Source: RHLJ01 sp963974345
GTDB lineage: Bacteria; Bacteroidota; Rhodothermia; Balneolales; Balneolaceae
Direction: 5' to 3'
Length of the DNA: 64,000 nt
Assembly (NCBI GenBank): GCA_963974345.1
Contig: CAXBBW010000008.1
Span: 1-64,000 of the forward strand
The position numbers and the translations under genes are program-made. The notes beneath the pieces are model-generated. The model was not told where the DNA came from. It made no database searches and was given only the letters and a program-made list of their open reading frames with translations. Each line of letters opens with the position of its first letter. The first letter of the stretch is position 1. This document shows, piece after piece, positions 8,379 through 17,289 of the stretch.

Positions 8379-9254
8379 ATGAAAAAAATCTCCTATACCG
8401 CGGCCTACATTGTTGTTAAGTTTTATGGGTTAACGAAAGATTCCAGAATAGCGGAACGCTTCGATCCTTTTATTCTGGATTTCTACAAAAAAATGGTTTC
8501 GTTTCTTCCCTCCCATTTGAGTTGGTATCAGAATTCATTGAACTCTTCCTTCCTGAGAAAACTGTTTATTTGGTCGGAAGAACTTCTGCTCCCTGGCGAC
8601 TTGATGCACATAATTTGTCGAAAGTTCTATATGACTAAAATGATAGATGAGGCTCTTTCCTCTGGTATTAAACAAGTAGTAAGTATGGGAGCGGGATTTG
8701 ATCATTTGGGAGCTTATTGTTCGTCTAAAGGAATTCCTACTTTCGAACTCGATTTGGATTGGATGATTGACCACAAAGCTAATTTTTTAGGTCAGAATGG
8801 ATTTTCAAATACCCTTTTGAAACCTATTCCTATGGATTTTATGCAACAGCGACTTCCTGATGTTTTAAATGCTCAGGTTTCATTTGATCCCAAAAAGAAG
8901 ACTCTTTTCTTAGGAGAAGGCTTTTTCGATTATCTGCCTCTAGAAACTACCAAAGAAATACTTGAGGATATAAAATTGCTAAATCCTGAAAACAAACTTC
9001 TTACTACTTTTTTCTCTTTGGATGAACTGAATTGGTTCCATCGCTTTTCGTTTACAAGCGGGGTAAGCTTGGTTGGAGAATCATTAAGACTTCCTTTAAA
9101 TAGATCAGAGTTTATTGAACTATTAAATGAATCGGGATTTTCTGTAGATAAGGAAATAAGTCACCAAGAAATGAAAGCTGATTTAGTTAAATCTATGGGA
9201 CTAACTCTTCCAGTTTTGAAAGGTTTCTATATTTTGGATTCTATTCCCAGTTAA
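8379..9254 (+). CDS. LCM-type SAM-dependent methyltransferase
   Basis: This 291-residue protein is of the leucine carboxyl methyltransferase-like family. The SAM site is VVSMGAGFDHLG, followed by FELDLDWMIDHK, where the acidic residues are expected to bind the ribose, and by FLGEGFFDYLP. Bacterial members have unknown small-molecule or natural-product substrates. An upstream TTG at 8307 would extend the frame by 24 residues, but it lies inside inverted repeat A. The ATG at 8379 is preferred. The 3' end overlaps the convergent mtgA gene by 14 bases. Confidence 0.75.
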   Translation: MKKISYTAAYIVVKFYGLTKDSRIAERFDPFILDFYKKMVSFLPSHLSWYQNSLNSSFLRKLFIWSEELLLPGDLMHIICRKFYMTKMIDEALSSGIKQVVSMGAGFDHLGAYCSSKGIPTFELDLDWMIDHKANFLGQNGFSNTLLKPIPMDFMQQRLPDVLNAQVSFDPKKKTLFLGEGFFDYLPLETTKEILEDIKLLNPENKLLTTFFSLDELNWFHRFSFTSGVSLVGESLRLPLNRSEFIELLNESGFSVDKEISHQEMKADLVKSMGLTLPVLKGFYILDSIPS

Positions 9255-10098
9255 ATTCCACACTATCAGCAATGTATACAGAAGTATCGCTTTCGGGCAT
9301 CCACATCATAGGTTGTTGCTCCAAATAAGTTACTCTTGTGATATTGATCGAATCAGCATAATCCACTTTAGGTTCAATATCACGATTTGGTTTAGGAACA
9401 TAATCAACCCCACTTAACTGCATCATATTTCGAAGTACCCAATCCTTGCGTTGGTTTACAAAAGGCGTAGGAGGTTCAACTCTCATTCGCTTAGGATTTG
9501 GAAGAACCACAGCCATTCTTGCCGCCTCATCATTAGTAATTTTAGATGCTTCCTTATCAAAGAAATACTCAGATGCTTTCCCAATACCAAATACTCCGGG
9601 TCCAAACTCAGCAATATTCAGATATACTTCCATGATCCTCTCTTTAGACCAAAACGTTTCGATGCCTAGAGTAATCACAGCTTCTACTCCTTTTCTGATA
9701 AAAGAACGGTCGTTTGATAGGAAAAGATTCTTTGCTACTTGCTGAGATATAGTACTCGCTCCTCGTAAGCGTCCGCCACCTTCACGCTCTTCAATTGCTT
9801 TGTTGATTGCGACCATATCAAGCCCATTGTGTTGCCAAAACCGTTGATCTTCTGAAGCTACCACTGCCCATTGAATATTTTTAGGGATTTCATCACTTGA
9901 AACCCAATAATTTCTTAGATCATATCTCTCAGCGTTTACTTCTTCCCAGTTTTCGTGCAGTGTGAAAGAAGTAAATGGCGGGTTAATCCACTTTAAAGAA
10001 ACCAGTAATAGGATAAACCAAAAACTCCACCCTGCGATGACGCCAAGGGTAATTTTAATCCATTTTTTCAAGTTTTTTTTTGTAATTGAAGGGATCAT
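9241..10098 (-). CDS. mtgA: Monofunctional peptidoglycan glycosyltransferase
   Basis: This 285-residue GT51 enzyme polymerises lipid II into glycan strands in the periplasm. One N-terminal membrane anchor (about 14-36) precedes the GT51 domain. The hallmark motifs are present: EDQRFWQHNGLD (catalytic Glu, about 84), GASTISQQVAKNLFL, RKGVEAVITLGIE and EVYLNIAEFGPGVFGI. No transpeptidase domain follows, which distinguishes it from bifunctional PBP1 proteins. It lies downstream of rmuC on the same strand with a 95-base gap. Confidence 0.92.
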   Translation of the reverse strand: MIPSITKKNLKKWIKITLGVIAGWSFWFILLLVSLKWINPPFTSFTLHENWEEVNAERYDLRNYWVSSDEIPKNIQWAVVASEDQRFWQHNGLDMVAINKAIEEREGGGRLRGASTISQQVAKNLFLSNDRSFIRKGVEAVITLGIETFWSKERIMEVYLNIAEFGPGVFGIGKASEYFFDKEASKITNDEAARMAVVLPNPKRMRVEPPTPFVNQRKDWVLRNMMQLSGVDYVPKPNRDIEPKVDYADSINITRVTYLEQQPMMWMPESDTSVYIADSVEFNWE

Positions 10099-10193
10099 AG
10101 CTAGTCAAAATTCACTCTTAAACTATTTTAGCTAACTTTTAGTGTTTATACCTGAAAAAAGTTTCCAACTTTAAGATTTTATTTCAGGAGATT

Positions 10194-11516
10194 TCATTCC
10201 TGATCATCTTCTTCACTTCCAGTTAAAGAACTTGGAAGTTGTTTTGAAGCTTTAGCTCCCAGTTTTCTGAGCTTATCAGCTTGACCAACTAAATTACCAG
10301 CCCCAGTTGAAAGTCGGTTCAAAGCGGTATCGTAGCTATCTTGAGTTTGTCGAATTCGTTGTCCAATGTCTTCCATACTTTCTACAAAACCCACGAATTT
10401 ATCGTATAAAGCTCCGCCACGTTGGGCGATTTCAAGTGCATTTTTGTTTTGATATTCTTGCTTCCAAACGCTATCGATAGTGGCAAGAGTTGCCAACAAA
10501 GTTGACGGACTTACAATCACAATATTTCGATCAAAAGCATCATAATATAGACTGGCATCTGCTTGTAGAGCTGTACCAAATGCCGATTCAATAGGTATGA
10601 ACAGTAATACAAAATCGGGACTTCTGTCACCATGAATGTGTTGATAGTTCTTTTCACTCAAACCTTTTACATGGCCACGAATGGAAGTCACATGCTGTTT
10701 AAGCGCAGATTGAGCTTCAGTTTCGTCGTCTGAGGATGAAAATCGTTCGTAGGCAGTCAATGAAACTTTTGAATCCACAATTAGGAATTTCTCGTCTGGA
10801 AGGTGAACCACCACATCGGGTTGAAGTCTTCGCCCTTCTTCAGTTGTTGAGCTTTGCTGAACTTCGTATTCGCGACCTTTGGTGAGCCCAGAGCGTTCTA
10901 GGATTCGTTCGAGAATTACTTCTCCCCAATTTCCCTGAGCTTTGCTATCTCCCTTAAGTGCTTTTGTGAGATTCTTTGCATCCTCACTCATCTTTTGGTT
11001 AAGCTCGCCCATTTGCCGTATTTGCTCTTTTAAAGTAGCACGTTGGCGGTTTTCTTCCTTGTAGGTATCTTCCACTTTCTTTTTGAATTCCTCCAACTTC
11101 AGTCCTAAAGGATTAAGCAATTGATCGAGGCTTTCCTTGTTTTGTTTGGTAAACTTTTGAGTGTTCTCTTCAAGAATTTTATTCGCCAAATTTTCGAACT
11201 GTACTTTAAGCTGGTCTTGCATCCCTGCAAGTTCTTCTTTTTGCTCAGATAGTTTTGTTTGAAGAGATGAATATTCTGCTTTTAATCCAGCCAGCTGTCG
11301 ATCCAGATTCCCTTTTTCCTCTCTTTCTTTCCTCAGCTCTTCTTCTTTTTCTTTGGTGATTTGATCCAGCTTCGATTCGGTTTCTTTGAGCTGTTCACCC
11401 AAATTAGAATTTCGTTCTTCAAGTCTTGAACTATCAGACTTTGATTTAAAGTGAGCAATCAAATATCCTGAAACTGCTCCTACTACTAATGTGATTCCTG
11501 CTAATAAATATTCCAT
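10194..11516 (-). CDS. rmuC: DNA recombination protein RmuC
   Basis: This 440-residue protein has an N-terminal membrane helix (about 5-22), a long coiled coil (about 25-190) and the RmuC nuclease-like domain (about 190-400). That domain includes GNWGEVILERILERSGL and PDVVVHLPDEKFLIVDSKVS, the family's PD-(D/E)xK-like core with Asp and DSK. RmuC limits inversions at short inverted repeats. It is three bases from the alpha/beta hydrolase gene upstream, so the two are probably co-transcribed. Confidence 0.92.
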   Translation of the reverse strand: MEYLLAGITLVVGAVSGYLIAHFKSKSDSSRLEERNSNLGEQLKETESKLDQITKEKEEELRKEREEKGNLDRQLAGLKAEYSSLQTKLSEQKEELAGMQDQLKVQFENLANKILEENTQKFTKQNKESLDQLLNPLGLKLEEFKKKVEDTYKEENRQRATLKEQIRQMGELNQKMSEDAKNLTKALKGDSKAQGNWGEVILERILERSGLTKGREYEVQQSSTTEEGRRLQPDVVVHLPDEKFLIVDSKVSLTAYERFSSSDDETEAQSALKQHVTSIRGHVKGLSEKNYQHIHGDRSPDFVLLFIPIESAFGTALQADASLYYDAFDRNIVIVSPSTLLATLATIDSVWKQEYQNKNALEIAQRGGALYDKFVGFVESMEDIGQRIRQTQDSYDTALNRLSTGAGNLVGQADKLRKLGAKASKQLPSSLTGSEEDDQE

Positions 11517-11519
11517 TAA

Positions 11520-12338
11520 TTAATTATTTCCTTCCAAAATCTCTGGGATTCTTCTTCTCAATTCATCGTTATAAAAAATTCCACCATGCTTCTGGCGATC
11601 AAGTACTATAAACTCATCTGAATCTTTGAGAAATTCAGTAAGTTTTATGGATCGTTCGACCGGAAGTATTTCATCTTCTCCTGCATAAAATATTGTGATG
11701 GGTTCGTCTATTTTAGGGATTGCCAAATCGGTACGAAGTGGAAAACGCATCAAAAAAGATGGTAAAAATGGATAATCTTTATTCTTCATATCTACCATAC
11801 TGTAATATGGTGCCCAAATCATTATTCCTTTTGGGTTATTTTCTGCTGCAACCTGAGCCGCAATTCCTGATCCCATTGAATACCCGATAATGAAGATATT
11901 TTCTTCCTGGTATTCTTTTGTCATTTCTGAGTATACAATCTTCATATCGCCAACAAGATCTTCCTCGTTTTTTAGCTTGCCAGTACTTAATCCGAATCCT
12001 CGATAATCAGGATATAATAGATCATATCCTTCCCGCATAAAAAGTAAGAACTTCTCAGGGTCTGTATCATCATTTCCACCATTCCCATGATAGTAAATAA
12101 CTAATCCTTTACTTGAATCTGGTGTTTTTGCAAGAATTCCATGAATTCGAGCTCCATCTGTCACATCAAACCAACGTTCTTCAAAATCAAATTCATAACT
12201 GTACTCATGACCTTCATCTAACGGCCAAGGACTAAAAAGGATACTATTCTGAATCGAATAGAAATAAACACATACCGCCAGATACAGAAGAACAATGGTA
12301 AGCCCAGTAGCAAATAGTGATTTTTTGAATTTTTGCAT
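11520..12338 (-). CDS. Membrane-anchored alpha/beta hydrolase
   Basis: This 272-residue hydrolase has an N-terminal signal anchor (about 8-28). The oxyanion region is VIYYHGNGGN and the nucleophile elbow is IGYSMGSGIA (Ser in GYSMG). A later Asp in FYAGEDEILP and a His in KHGGIF complete a plausible Ser-Asp-His triad. It resembles the ABHD13/Bem46-like group of serine hydrolases, whose bacterial substrates are unknown. It lies immediately upstream of rmuC. Confidence 0.8.
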   Translation of the reverse strand: MQKFKKSLFATGLTIVLLYLAVCVYFYSIQNSILFSPWPLDEGHEYSYEFDFEERWFDVTDGARIHGILAKTPDSSKGLVIYYHGNGGNDDTDPEKFLLFMREGYDLLYPDYRGFGLSTGKLKNEEDLVGDMKIVYSEMTKEYQEENIFIIGYSMGSGIAAQVAAENNPKGIMIWAPYYSMVDMKNKDYPFLPSFLMRFPLRTDLAIPKIDEPITIFYAGEDEILPVERSIKLTEFLKDSDEFIVLDRQKHGGIFYNDELRRRIPEILEGNN

Positions 12339-12394
12339 TCGGGATGATACTAAATTCTTAAGATTGATTTCTGGATTCCCTGATTTTGAAGTAT

Positions 12395-12424
12395 AAAAAA
12401 AGCAGCCTGTTTAGACTGCCTTTT
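12395..12424 (-). terminator. Rho-independent terminator (minus strand)
   Basis: On the minus strand AAAAGGCAGTCT-AAAC-AGGCTGCTTTTTT forms a stem followed by a T-run. It is downstream of the PID-CTERM gene and just upstream of the alpha/beta hydrolase gene, so it separates the two minus-strand units. Confidence 0.65.
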
Positions 12425-12431
12425 AAATGGT

Positions 12432-12657
12432 AACATTGTCTTTGCTAGCGAATGTGAGAAATCTCAATGGTGTTAATAAGGGGATTGCTCCGTCTCACGA
12501 AATACCGGAATCCTCGCAAAGGATGCCATTCACGAGCAAAGCGAAGTGATCTCAGTGGTTTGATTAGAAGATTGCCCGGTCGTGCTACGCTGACTCCTTT
12601 GCAAATGGTGGAAATAGACAGAGCCAGATTCCGGCTCAAGGCCGGAATGACGACAAA
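12432..12657. repeat. Inverted repeat family A, diverged copy with inner hairpin
   Basis: The left part (ATTGTCTTTGCTAGCGAATG, GAGAAATCTC) and the right end (GGAATGACGACAAA) match the arms of the repeats at 8272 and 16047. Inside are GAAGTGATCTCAGTGG and a perfect hairpin ATTCCGGC-tcaa-GCCGGAAT (about 12628-12648). It fills most of the 323-base gene-free gap at 12339-12661. Short open frames across it are not credible genes. Confidence 0.55.
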
Positions 12658-12661
12658 ATAA

Positions 12662-12865
12662 TTAAAGATCGATGTTCTCTTCTTCGCCTTTCTTTTTATC
12701 TCTGAGTTTCTTGATCGCATACGCTCCGCCTGCTGCTGCAAGTAGACTTAATCCACCATCAATTGGTGCTTGAGATGGCGCTGATGGAAGTCCGGGTTGG
12801 GCCATTGCCAGTTCAGTTGCAAATAGTGCGAGTGCTGTAAGTGTAAATAAAATTCGTGCTTTCAT
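12662..12865 (-). CDS. Small secreted protein with PID-CTERM sorting signal
   Basis: This 67-residue protein has a signal peptide (1-22, ending AMAQ) and then a short P/S-rich linker. Its tail, PIDGGLSLLAAAGGAYAIKK, followed by basic residues, matches the PID-CTERM pattern seen in Bacteroidota: a PID motif, one hydrophobic helix and a basic end. Such tails are thought to be handled by an exosortase-like system, which is not in this window. It lies between an A-type repeat and the large T9SS lamin-tail protein, an arrangement I believe is recurrent in this group. Confidence 0.75.
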   Translation of the reverse strand: MKARILFTLTALALFATELAMAQPGLPSAPSQAPIDGGLSLLAAAGGAYAIKKLRDKKKGEEENIDL

Positions 12866-12893
12866 AGGATTAAATTAAGAATTAAAAATTCAA

Positions 12894-12945
12894 AATTAAA
12901 AATGGGGCTTTTGGTTTTCGGTTATTCAAGCCCTCATTTTTAATT
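12894..12945 (-). terminator. AT-rich inverted repeat, possible terminator
   Basis: AATTAAAAATGGGGCTT (12894-12910) pairs with AAGCCCTCATTTTTAATT (12928-12945), with one extra base. It lies just after the lamin-tail gene on the minus strand and before the PID-CTERM gene, so it could end or attenuate transcription. Confidence 0.45.
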
Positions 12946-12964
12946 CTTCATTTTTCATTTTGAA

Positions 12965-15790
12965 TTACTTGATTAGAGTCATTTTACGGGTTAGGCTTTG
13001 TCCACCAGCTTCTAAGCGGTAGTAGTACATGCCACTGGATACTTCTGAAGCATTCCAGGTTACATTGTAACTTCCTGCGCTTTTAGTCTCGTTGACGAGC
13101 TCCGCTACTTTCTGTCCCATTAAGTTATACACGCTAATGTTTACCGCTCCAGAATTCTTCACACTATAATTGATGGTAGTGCTTGGGTTAAACGGATTCG
13201 GGTAGTTTTGATCCAACGCAAACTCAGTAACTTTTGAATCTGTTTCGTTGCTTACAGAATTCGTACTTGGAGTGATTGTAATCGCAAATCTAGTTCCAGC
13301 TGATTTTGACTTTTGCGTAACAGCTGCAGGTCCGGTAAGAATATTAAGAGGGTTCACTTTTTCTGTAACTGATGCAGAAGCCTCAAATCTATATTCAGAT
13401 TCAGTTCTCATATCTAAACTAGTTCCTTTTTCATAATCATGAAGCGTCAATTTCCAGTCAGATGGGATACTTTCCAGCCCTTTCCAGTCGAAAGTGAATT
13501 CGCCACTTACGCCAACGAGTTGCTCTTCTAAATCCAGCTTAATTTCTTCTTCCAAATTCCATGGAAGAGATTCTACTGATTTCAATCGCTCGTTTGATTT
13601 GAATGCCATGGTGGCGTATTCTGAAATCAAAGGGGTAAGTTTTGAGGCATCTGATTTATCTAGTCCAACTATTGCATCATTTCTAAATGATAATCTTAAA
13701 GCTTTATCAAAACTATTTTTTGATGATAGAGTGAAGTTGATATCACCTTTATTATCCAGTGCTTTTGAAAAATGAAAATCAGTTATCGAAGAAAACGACT
13801 TACCAGAAGTTGGAAAACTAATTGCGGTAGTTTCGCTACCATCATTTACAACTTCTACCCAAAATCCTTGCCATGAGCTTACAATAGATGGACCTGTGCG
13901 ATCTACAGCTTCATACGATGAAGCGGAATTATCCCAAAAATGAACATTGTTTTGAATACCATCTCCGTCATCAGCGGTAATAGAGTTTAAACTATAATTA
14001 GATGCAAAAGGATTACCAACAAGCGTGTAATACGAACCTCCAGTTACTGTTGAACTCAAGCTTACCGCATTTACATCCGATGAAGGTTCTGATCCAGAAA
14101 CGTCTAATGTTACGGGTAAATGTAGACTACTATTATCATCATTATTAAAAAAGTAAAGCGCTAAACCGTATCCTTCAGGATATTGAGTTGTAGTTGTAGC
14201 TGGTTCTTCCCAAGCACCCGAATCATCATAGTAGTAAATATTTGCGTCTCCAGAAGCGCCATCACCATTCGTTATACCTTGAATTGGAGTATCGTCTGAA
14301 ATCTCTGTGATGTCATAATTTTCCATTGGAACAGATAAAAGCCTCCATCCCGCAGTTCCTTCAATTACGATATCAGTTGTAAAAGTACTTCCATCTAATT
14401 TAGTACCTGGAGAAATTGTTAATGAAGCATTTGCTGTAGTATGGTCAACAAAAGATCCAGTCCCATCTGGATTTCTGGTCAATGATTCATTACTTGGACC
14501 GGTTGTATATGAAACAGAATCCAACCGAATATCTTGGTTATCCAAAAGAACTATTTTCTCATTTGAGTTATTTAGGCTTAAATCAGAAGTAGAAGTTAAG
14601 ACTGTTGACCCTCCAAAAGTTCCGGCTGGGGTTCCAGAATCATCGAATATTACAATAGCACTCTTAGCTTTTATAATTGTACCAGAACTAAATTCATGTA
14701 TTGTTCCATTCAGATCAATTAATGACCAATCACTTATATCAATATTTATTTCTTCATTATTGTATATCTCTACAAATTCATCTGACTCTGTACTATTCAT
14801 TGTATCGCCATTTGCATCATCTTCTGGATCTGGGTTAACCTCATTAATAACTACACTCGGAGCATCATCATCTGTGATATTTAGCGTATAGGTTGAATCA
14901 CCGCTAACATTAAAAATGGTTGTTCCACTTGTTGAAAGGTTAGAAAGTTCAAAAAAGCCGAATTCAGCTCCTTCATAATCTGTGTCACTTACTATGGTAA
15001 AGGAAGCGGATTTAGTCTCATCTCCATCAGAAGCTGTTGAAAACGAAAGAGAAACCGTGTTTATACTCGAAAAATCACTGGGCTCTGTAGAACTAGATCC
15101 TTCATTATAAACCACATCAACATCCACCGTATTCCCATCGGCATCTTCCAGAATCACATCAATATTTACAGCTCCTGCTGTCTCTGCAGAGGTACCAGAG
15201 CTTGCAGTAAACCTAATAGTAGGAGTTTCCGTCAGATCTGTACTTCCTGCTGAACCTGGAGAGCCATTCGATTCAGTACCACCAGTAATAGATGTTACTG
15301 AATTACCGAAATGAGAATCATCAATTACACCATTTGATTCAACATTGCTAATTGCATCTAATTCTTTAGATGTACCTCCTGTACTAGAAATAGAATAGAT
15401 TAACCTTGCTATTTCTGTTCCTGAAGGATTTGTTAATACTATTTCATCTCCACTAGAACCCCCAACAAGTGAACCGCCAGAGTATACATAATCTGCTACA
15501 TTGCTACCGTTTCCTAACGGATCACTTGATTTTGCTACGACTATGAAGCTTTCAGCAGGAATTACTAGAGAACCACTTATTGTAAAAGAATCTGAGCCAT
15601 CATCTTTAACTATAAAGCCATCTAGGTCGAAAGAAACCGATCTCTTATTATAAAATTCAATGTATTCATTAGTTGATTCGCTTCCATCGGGATTTGCCAT
15701 AAACTCTGTGATTATTATATCCCCTGGAGCTTGTGCAAAGACATAATTAGAAAAAATGCATGCCCCAATTAATAGTAAAATTTTCTTCAT
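12965..15790 (-). CDS. Lamin-tail domain protein with T9SS sorting tail
   Basis: This 941-residue secreted protein has a signal peptide (1-19, FAQ). It contains a first lamin-tail domain (about 22-150, GDIIITEFMANPDG), a Calx-beta-like region (about 190-307) and a second lamin-tail domain (about 312-435, SVVINEVNPDPEDD). A long beta-rich segment follows. The type IX sorting domain (about 860-941) has NYPNPFNPST, VYNLMGQKVAEL and ends in MTLIK. It should cross the outer membrane by T9SS and be surface-bound or released. No catalytic motif is visible. TATTCGAATA lies 20-29 bases before the start. The rest of 15791-16166 holds only repeat A. Confidence 0.85.
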   Translation of the reverse strand: MKKILLLIGACIFSNYVFAQAPGDIIITEFMANPDGSESTNEYIEFYNKRSVSFDLDGFIVKDDGSDSFTISGSLVIPAESFIVVAKSSDPLGNGSNVADYVYSGGSLVGGSSGDEIVLTNPSGTEIARLIYSISSTGGTSKELDAISNVESNGVIDDSHFGNSVTSITGGTESNGSPGSAGSTDLTETPTIRFTASSGTSAETAGAVNIDVILEDADGNTVDVDVVYNEGSSSTEPSDFSSINTVSLSFSTASDGDETKSASFTIVSDTDYEGAEFGFFELSNLSTSGTTIFNVSGDSTYTLNITDDDAPSVVINEVNPDPEDDANGDTMNSTESDEFVEIYNNEEINIDISDWSLIDLNGTIHEFSSGTIIKAKSAIVIFDDSGTPAGTFGGSTVLTSTSDLSLNNSNEKIVLLDNQDIRLDSVSYTTGPSNESLTRNPDGTGSFVDHTTANASLTISPGTKLDGSTFTTDIVIEGTAGWRLLSVPMENYDITEISDDTPIQGITNGDGASGDANIYYYDDSGAWEEPATTTTQYPEGYGLALYFFNNDDNSSLHLPVTLDVSGSEPSSDVNAVSLSSTVTGGSYYTLVGNPFASNYSLNSITADDGDGIQNNVHFWDNSASSYEAVDRTGPSIVSSWQGFWVEVVNDGSETTAISFPTSGKSFSSITDFHFSKALDNKGDINFTLSSKNSFDKALRLSFRNDAIVGLDKSDASKLTPLISEYATMAFKSNERLKSVESLPWNLEEEIKLDLEEQLVGVSGEFTFDWKGLESIPSDWKLTLHDYEKGTSLDMRTESEYRFEASASVTEKVNPLNILTGPAAVTQKSKSAGTRFAITITPSTNSVSNETDSKVTEFALDQNYPNPFNPSTTINYSVKNSGAVNISVYNLMGQKVAELVNETKSAGSYNVTWNASEVSSGMYYYRLEAGGQSLTRKMTLIK

Positions 15791-16046
15791 TAATACCCTT
15801 TTTTATTAATATTCGAATAGTCTCTTATTCTAATTAATCATTGGCAATACATCAAATGAAGTGTGTAAAGGCTCTGTTAAGCTTTAATTGCCCTTTTTAA
15901 AGACTTATCAATCAAAAAAGCGGTTTTTATTAGTTATTAACTTAATAAGTAAGGAAATGTGGAAAACTTTACTTAGAGAAAATGGTTGGATTTGAGAATG
16001 TATTGGTGGTTGGAGGTTAGGTATTTGAAGTTGGAGAAAGTAATCT

Positions 16047-16129
16047 TTGTCATTTCGAGTGAAACGAGAAATCTAACACATGTATTTAAAAGCATACTGT
16101 GGATTTCTCACCTCCGTTCGAAATGACAA
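16047..16129. repeat. Inverted repeat family A, copy 2
   Basis: TTGTCATTTCGAGTGAAACG and GAGAAATC at the left pair with GGATTTCTCACC and CGTTCGAAATGACAA at the right. It is the cleanest of three copies (others at 8272 and 12432). It sits in the 376-base gap between two minus-strand genes. Confidence 0.7.
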
Positions 16130-16166
16130 GACCTTACTCCATTCTTAATTCTCAATTGAACAATTT

Positions 16167-17021
16167 TTAATTGTATACAAAAAATCCTTCTCCAGTTTTA
16201 TTCCCGAGCTTGCCAGCATCTACCATTTTAACTAGCAAAGGACATGGACGATACTTTGGATCTTTGAAACCTTCATAAAGTACGTTTAGGATATCAAGAC
16301 AAACATCTAGTCCAATGAAATCTGCCAAACGAAGCGGTCCCATTGGGTGAGCCATTCCAAGCATCATTACTTGATCAACGTTTTCAGGAGTTGCTACCCC
16401 TTCATACACTGCGAAAATGGCTTCGTTAATCATGGGCATAAGCACTCGATTGCTTACAAATCCGGGCATATCGTTTACAGGAACTGGGACTTTATTAAGC
16501 GTTTTAGAAGCTTCTTCAACAGCTTGGTAGGTTTCGTCGTTAGTATCTAATCCCCGTACTATTTCAACAAGTTTCATTACTGGAACTGGATTAAAGAAAT
16601 GCATCCCAATAAATTTTTCTGGTCTGGATGTCAACGCTGCTAATTTAGTAATGGAGATAGATGAAGTATTACTAGCAAATATGGCTTGTTTAGGAGCATG
16701 AGTATCTACTTGAGTCCATACACTTTTTTTAATCTCAAGGTTTTCAGGAACAGCTTCAACTACTAAGTCTACTTCTTTAACTCCCTCTTCAATACTTAAA
16801 TAAACGGTGATCTTATCAAGTGTAGAAGCTTTTTGATCGACCGAAATTTTCTCTTTTTGAACCATTCTTTCTAGGTTCTTTTCAATGGTAGCTACTGCAC
16901 GATCTGCAAACTCTTGCTTAGTCTCTATCAGGTTCACAGGAATTCCATTCATCGCAAATACATGCGCTATTCCGTTTCCCATTGTTCCGCCACCTATTAC
17001 TGCAACCTTTTTGATGTTCAT
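16167..17021 (-). CDS. hbd: 3-hydroxybutyryl-CoA dehydrogenase
   Basis: This 284-residue NAD(P)-dependent enzyme oxidises 3-hydroxyacyl-CoA, probably (S)-3-hydroxybutyryl-CoA, to the 3-keto form in fatty-acid or butanoate metabolism. The N-terminal Rossmann motif is AVIGGGTMGNGIAHVFAMNG. The 3-hydroxyacyl-CoA dehydrogenase signature HFFNPVPVMKLVEIV lies around 142-156, with catalytic-type His in MHFFNP, and the C-terminal dimerisation domain follows. The length is typical of stand-alone HBD proteins without a fused hydratase. No beta-oxidation partner is adjacent. Confidence 0.88.
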   Translation of the reverse strand: MNIKKVAVIGGGTMGNGIAHVFAMNGIPVNLIETKQEFADRAVATIEKNLERMVQKEKISVDQKASTLDKITVYLSIEEGVKEVDLVVEAVPENLEIKKSVWTQVDTHAPKQAIFASNTSSISITKLAALTSRPEKFIGMHFFNPVPVMKLVEIVRGLDTNDETYQAVEEASKTLNKVPVPVNDMPGFVSNRVLMPMINEAIFAVYEGVATPENVDQVMMLGMAHPMGPLRLADFIGLDVCLDILNVLYEGFKDPKYRPCPLLVKMVDAGKLGNKTGEGFFVYN

Positions 17022-17080
17022 TTTTTGCTCTTAAATTATTTGTGCTCTTTTTCTAAAATACGAAGTTTTAACACAGATGT

Positions 17081-17160
17081 GAGGTTGGATATATATGCTA
17101 GATGTTGAAGGTTGAATTGTTTTGTTTTCCAGTTTTTGACAAAGTTCAGTAAGCATTTTT
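17081..17160 (+). repeat. Direct repeat family B, copy 1
   Basis: It begins GAGGTTGGA and continues GCTAGA-GTT, then TTGnTTTTCCA-TTTTTGA, AAGTT and GTAAG-ATTTT. The same order occurs at 19749-19820 in the same direction, so the two copies flank the penicillin acylase gene. Confidence 0.5.
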
Positions 17161-17172
17161 TTAATTTGAATT

Positions 17173-17236
17173 AGGAATTAAAATTAAGAATTAGGAATAG
17201 TATTTACTTACAGATTATTCTTAATTCTTAATTCCT
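17173..17236. repeat. AT-rich inverted repeat
   Basis: AGGAATTAAAATTAAGAAT (17173-17191) pairs almost perfectly with ATTCTTAATTCTTAATTCCT (17217-17236). It resembles the ATTAAGAATTAAAAATT element near 12870-12960. It lies just before the penicillin acylase start and could fold in its leader. Confidence 0.5.
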
Positions 17237-17289
17237 TATTGATAGAACTATTAATTTCTTTAAGCAAAAAAGCTACCTATTTTATATAC

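Noticed and set aside
12445..12741. Open frames on both strands over the gap and the PID-CTERM gene
   Set aside because: They are products of the inverted repeat A element (PALSRNLALS-type translation) and conflict with the PID-CTERM gene.
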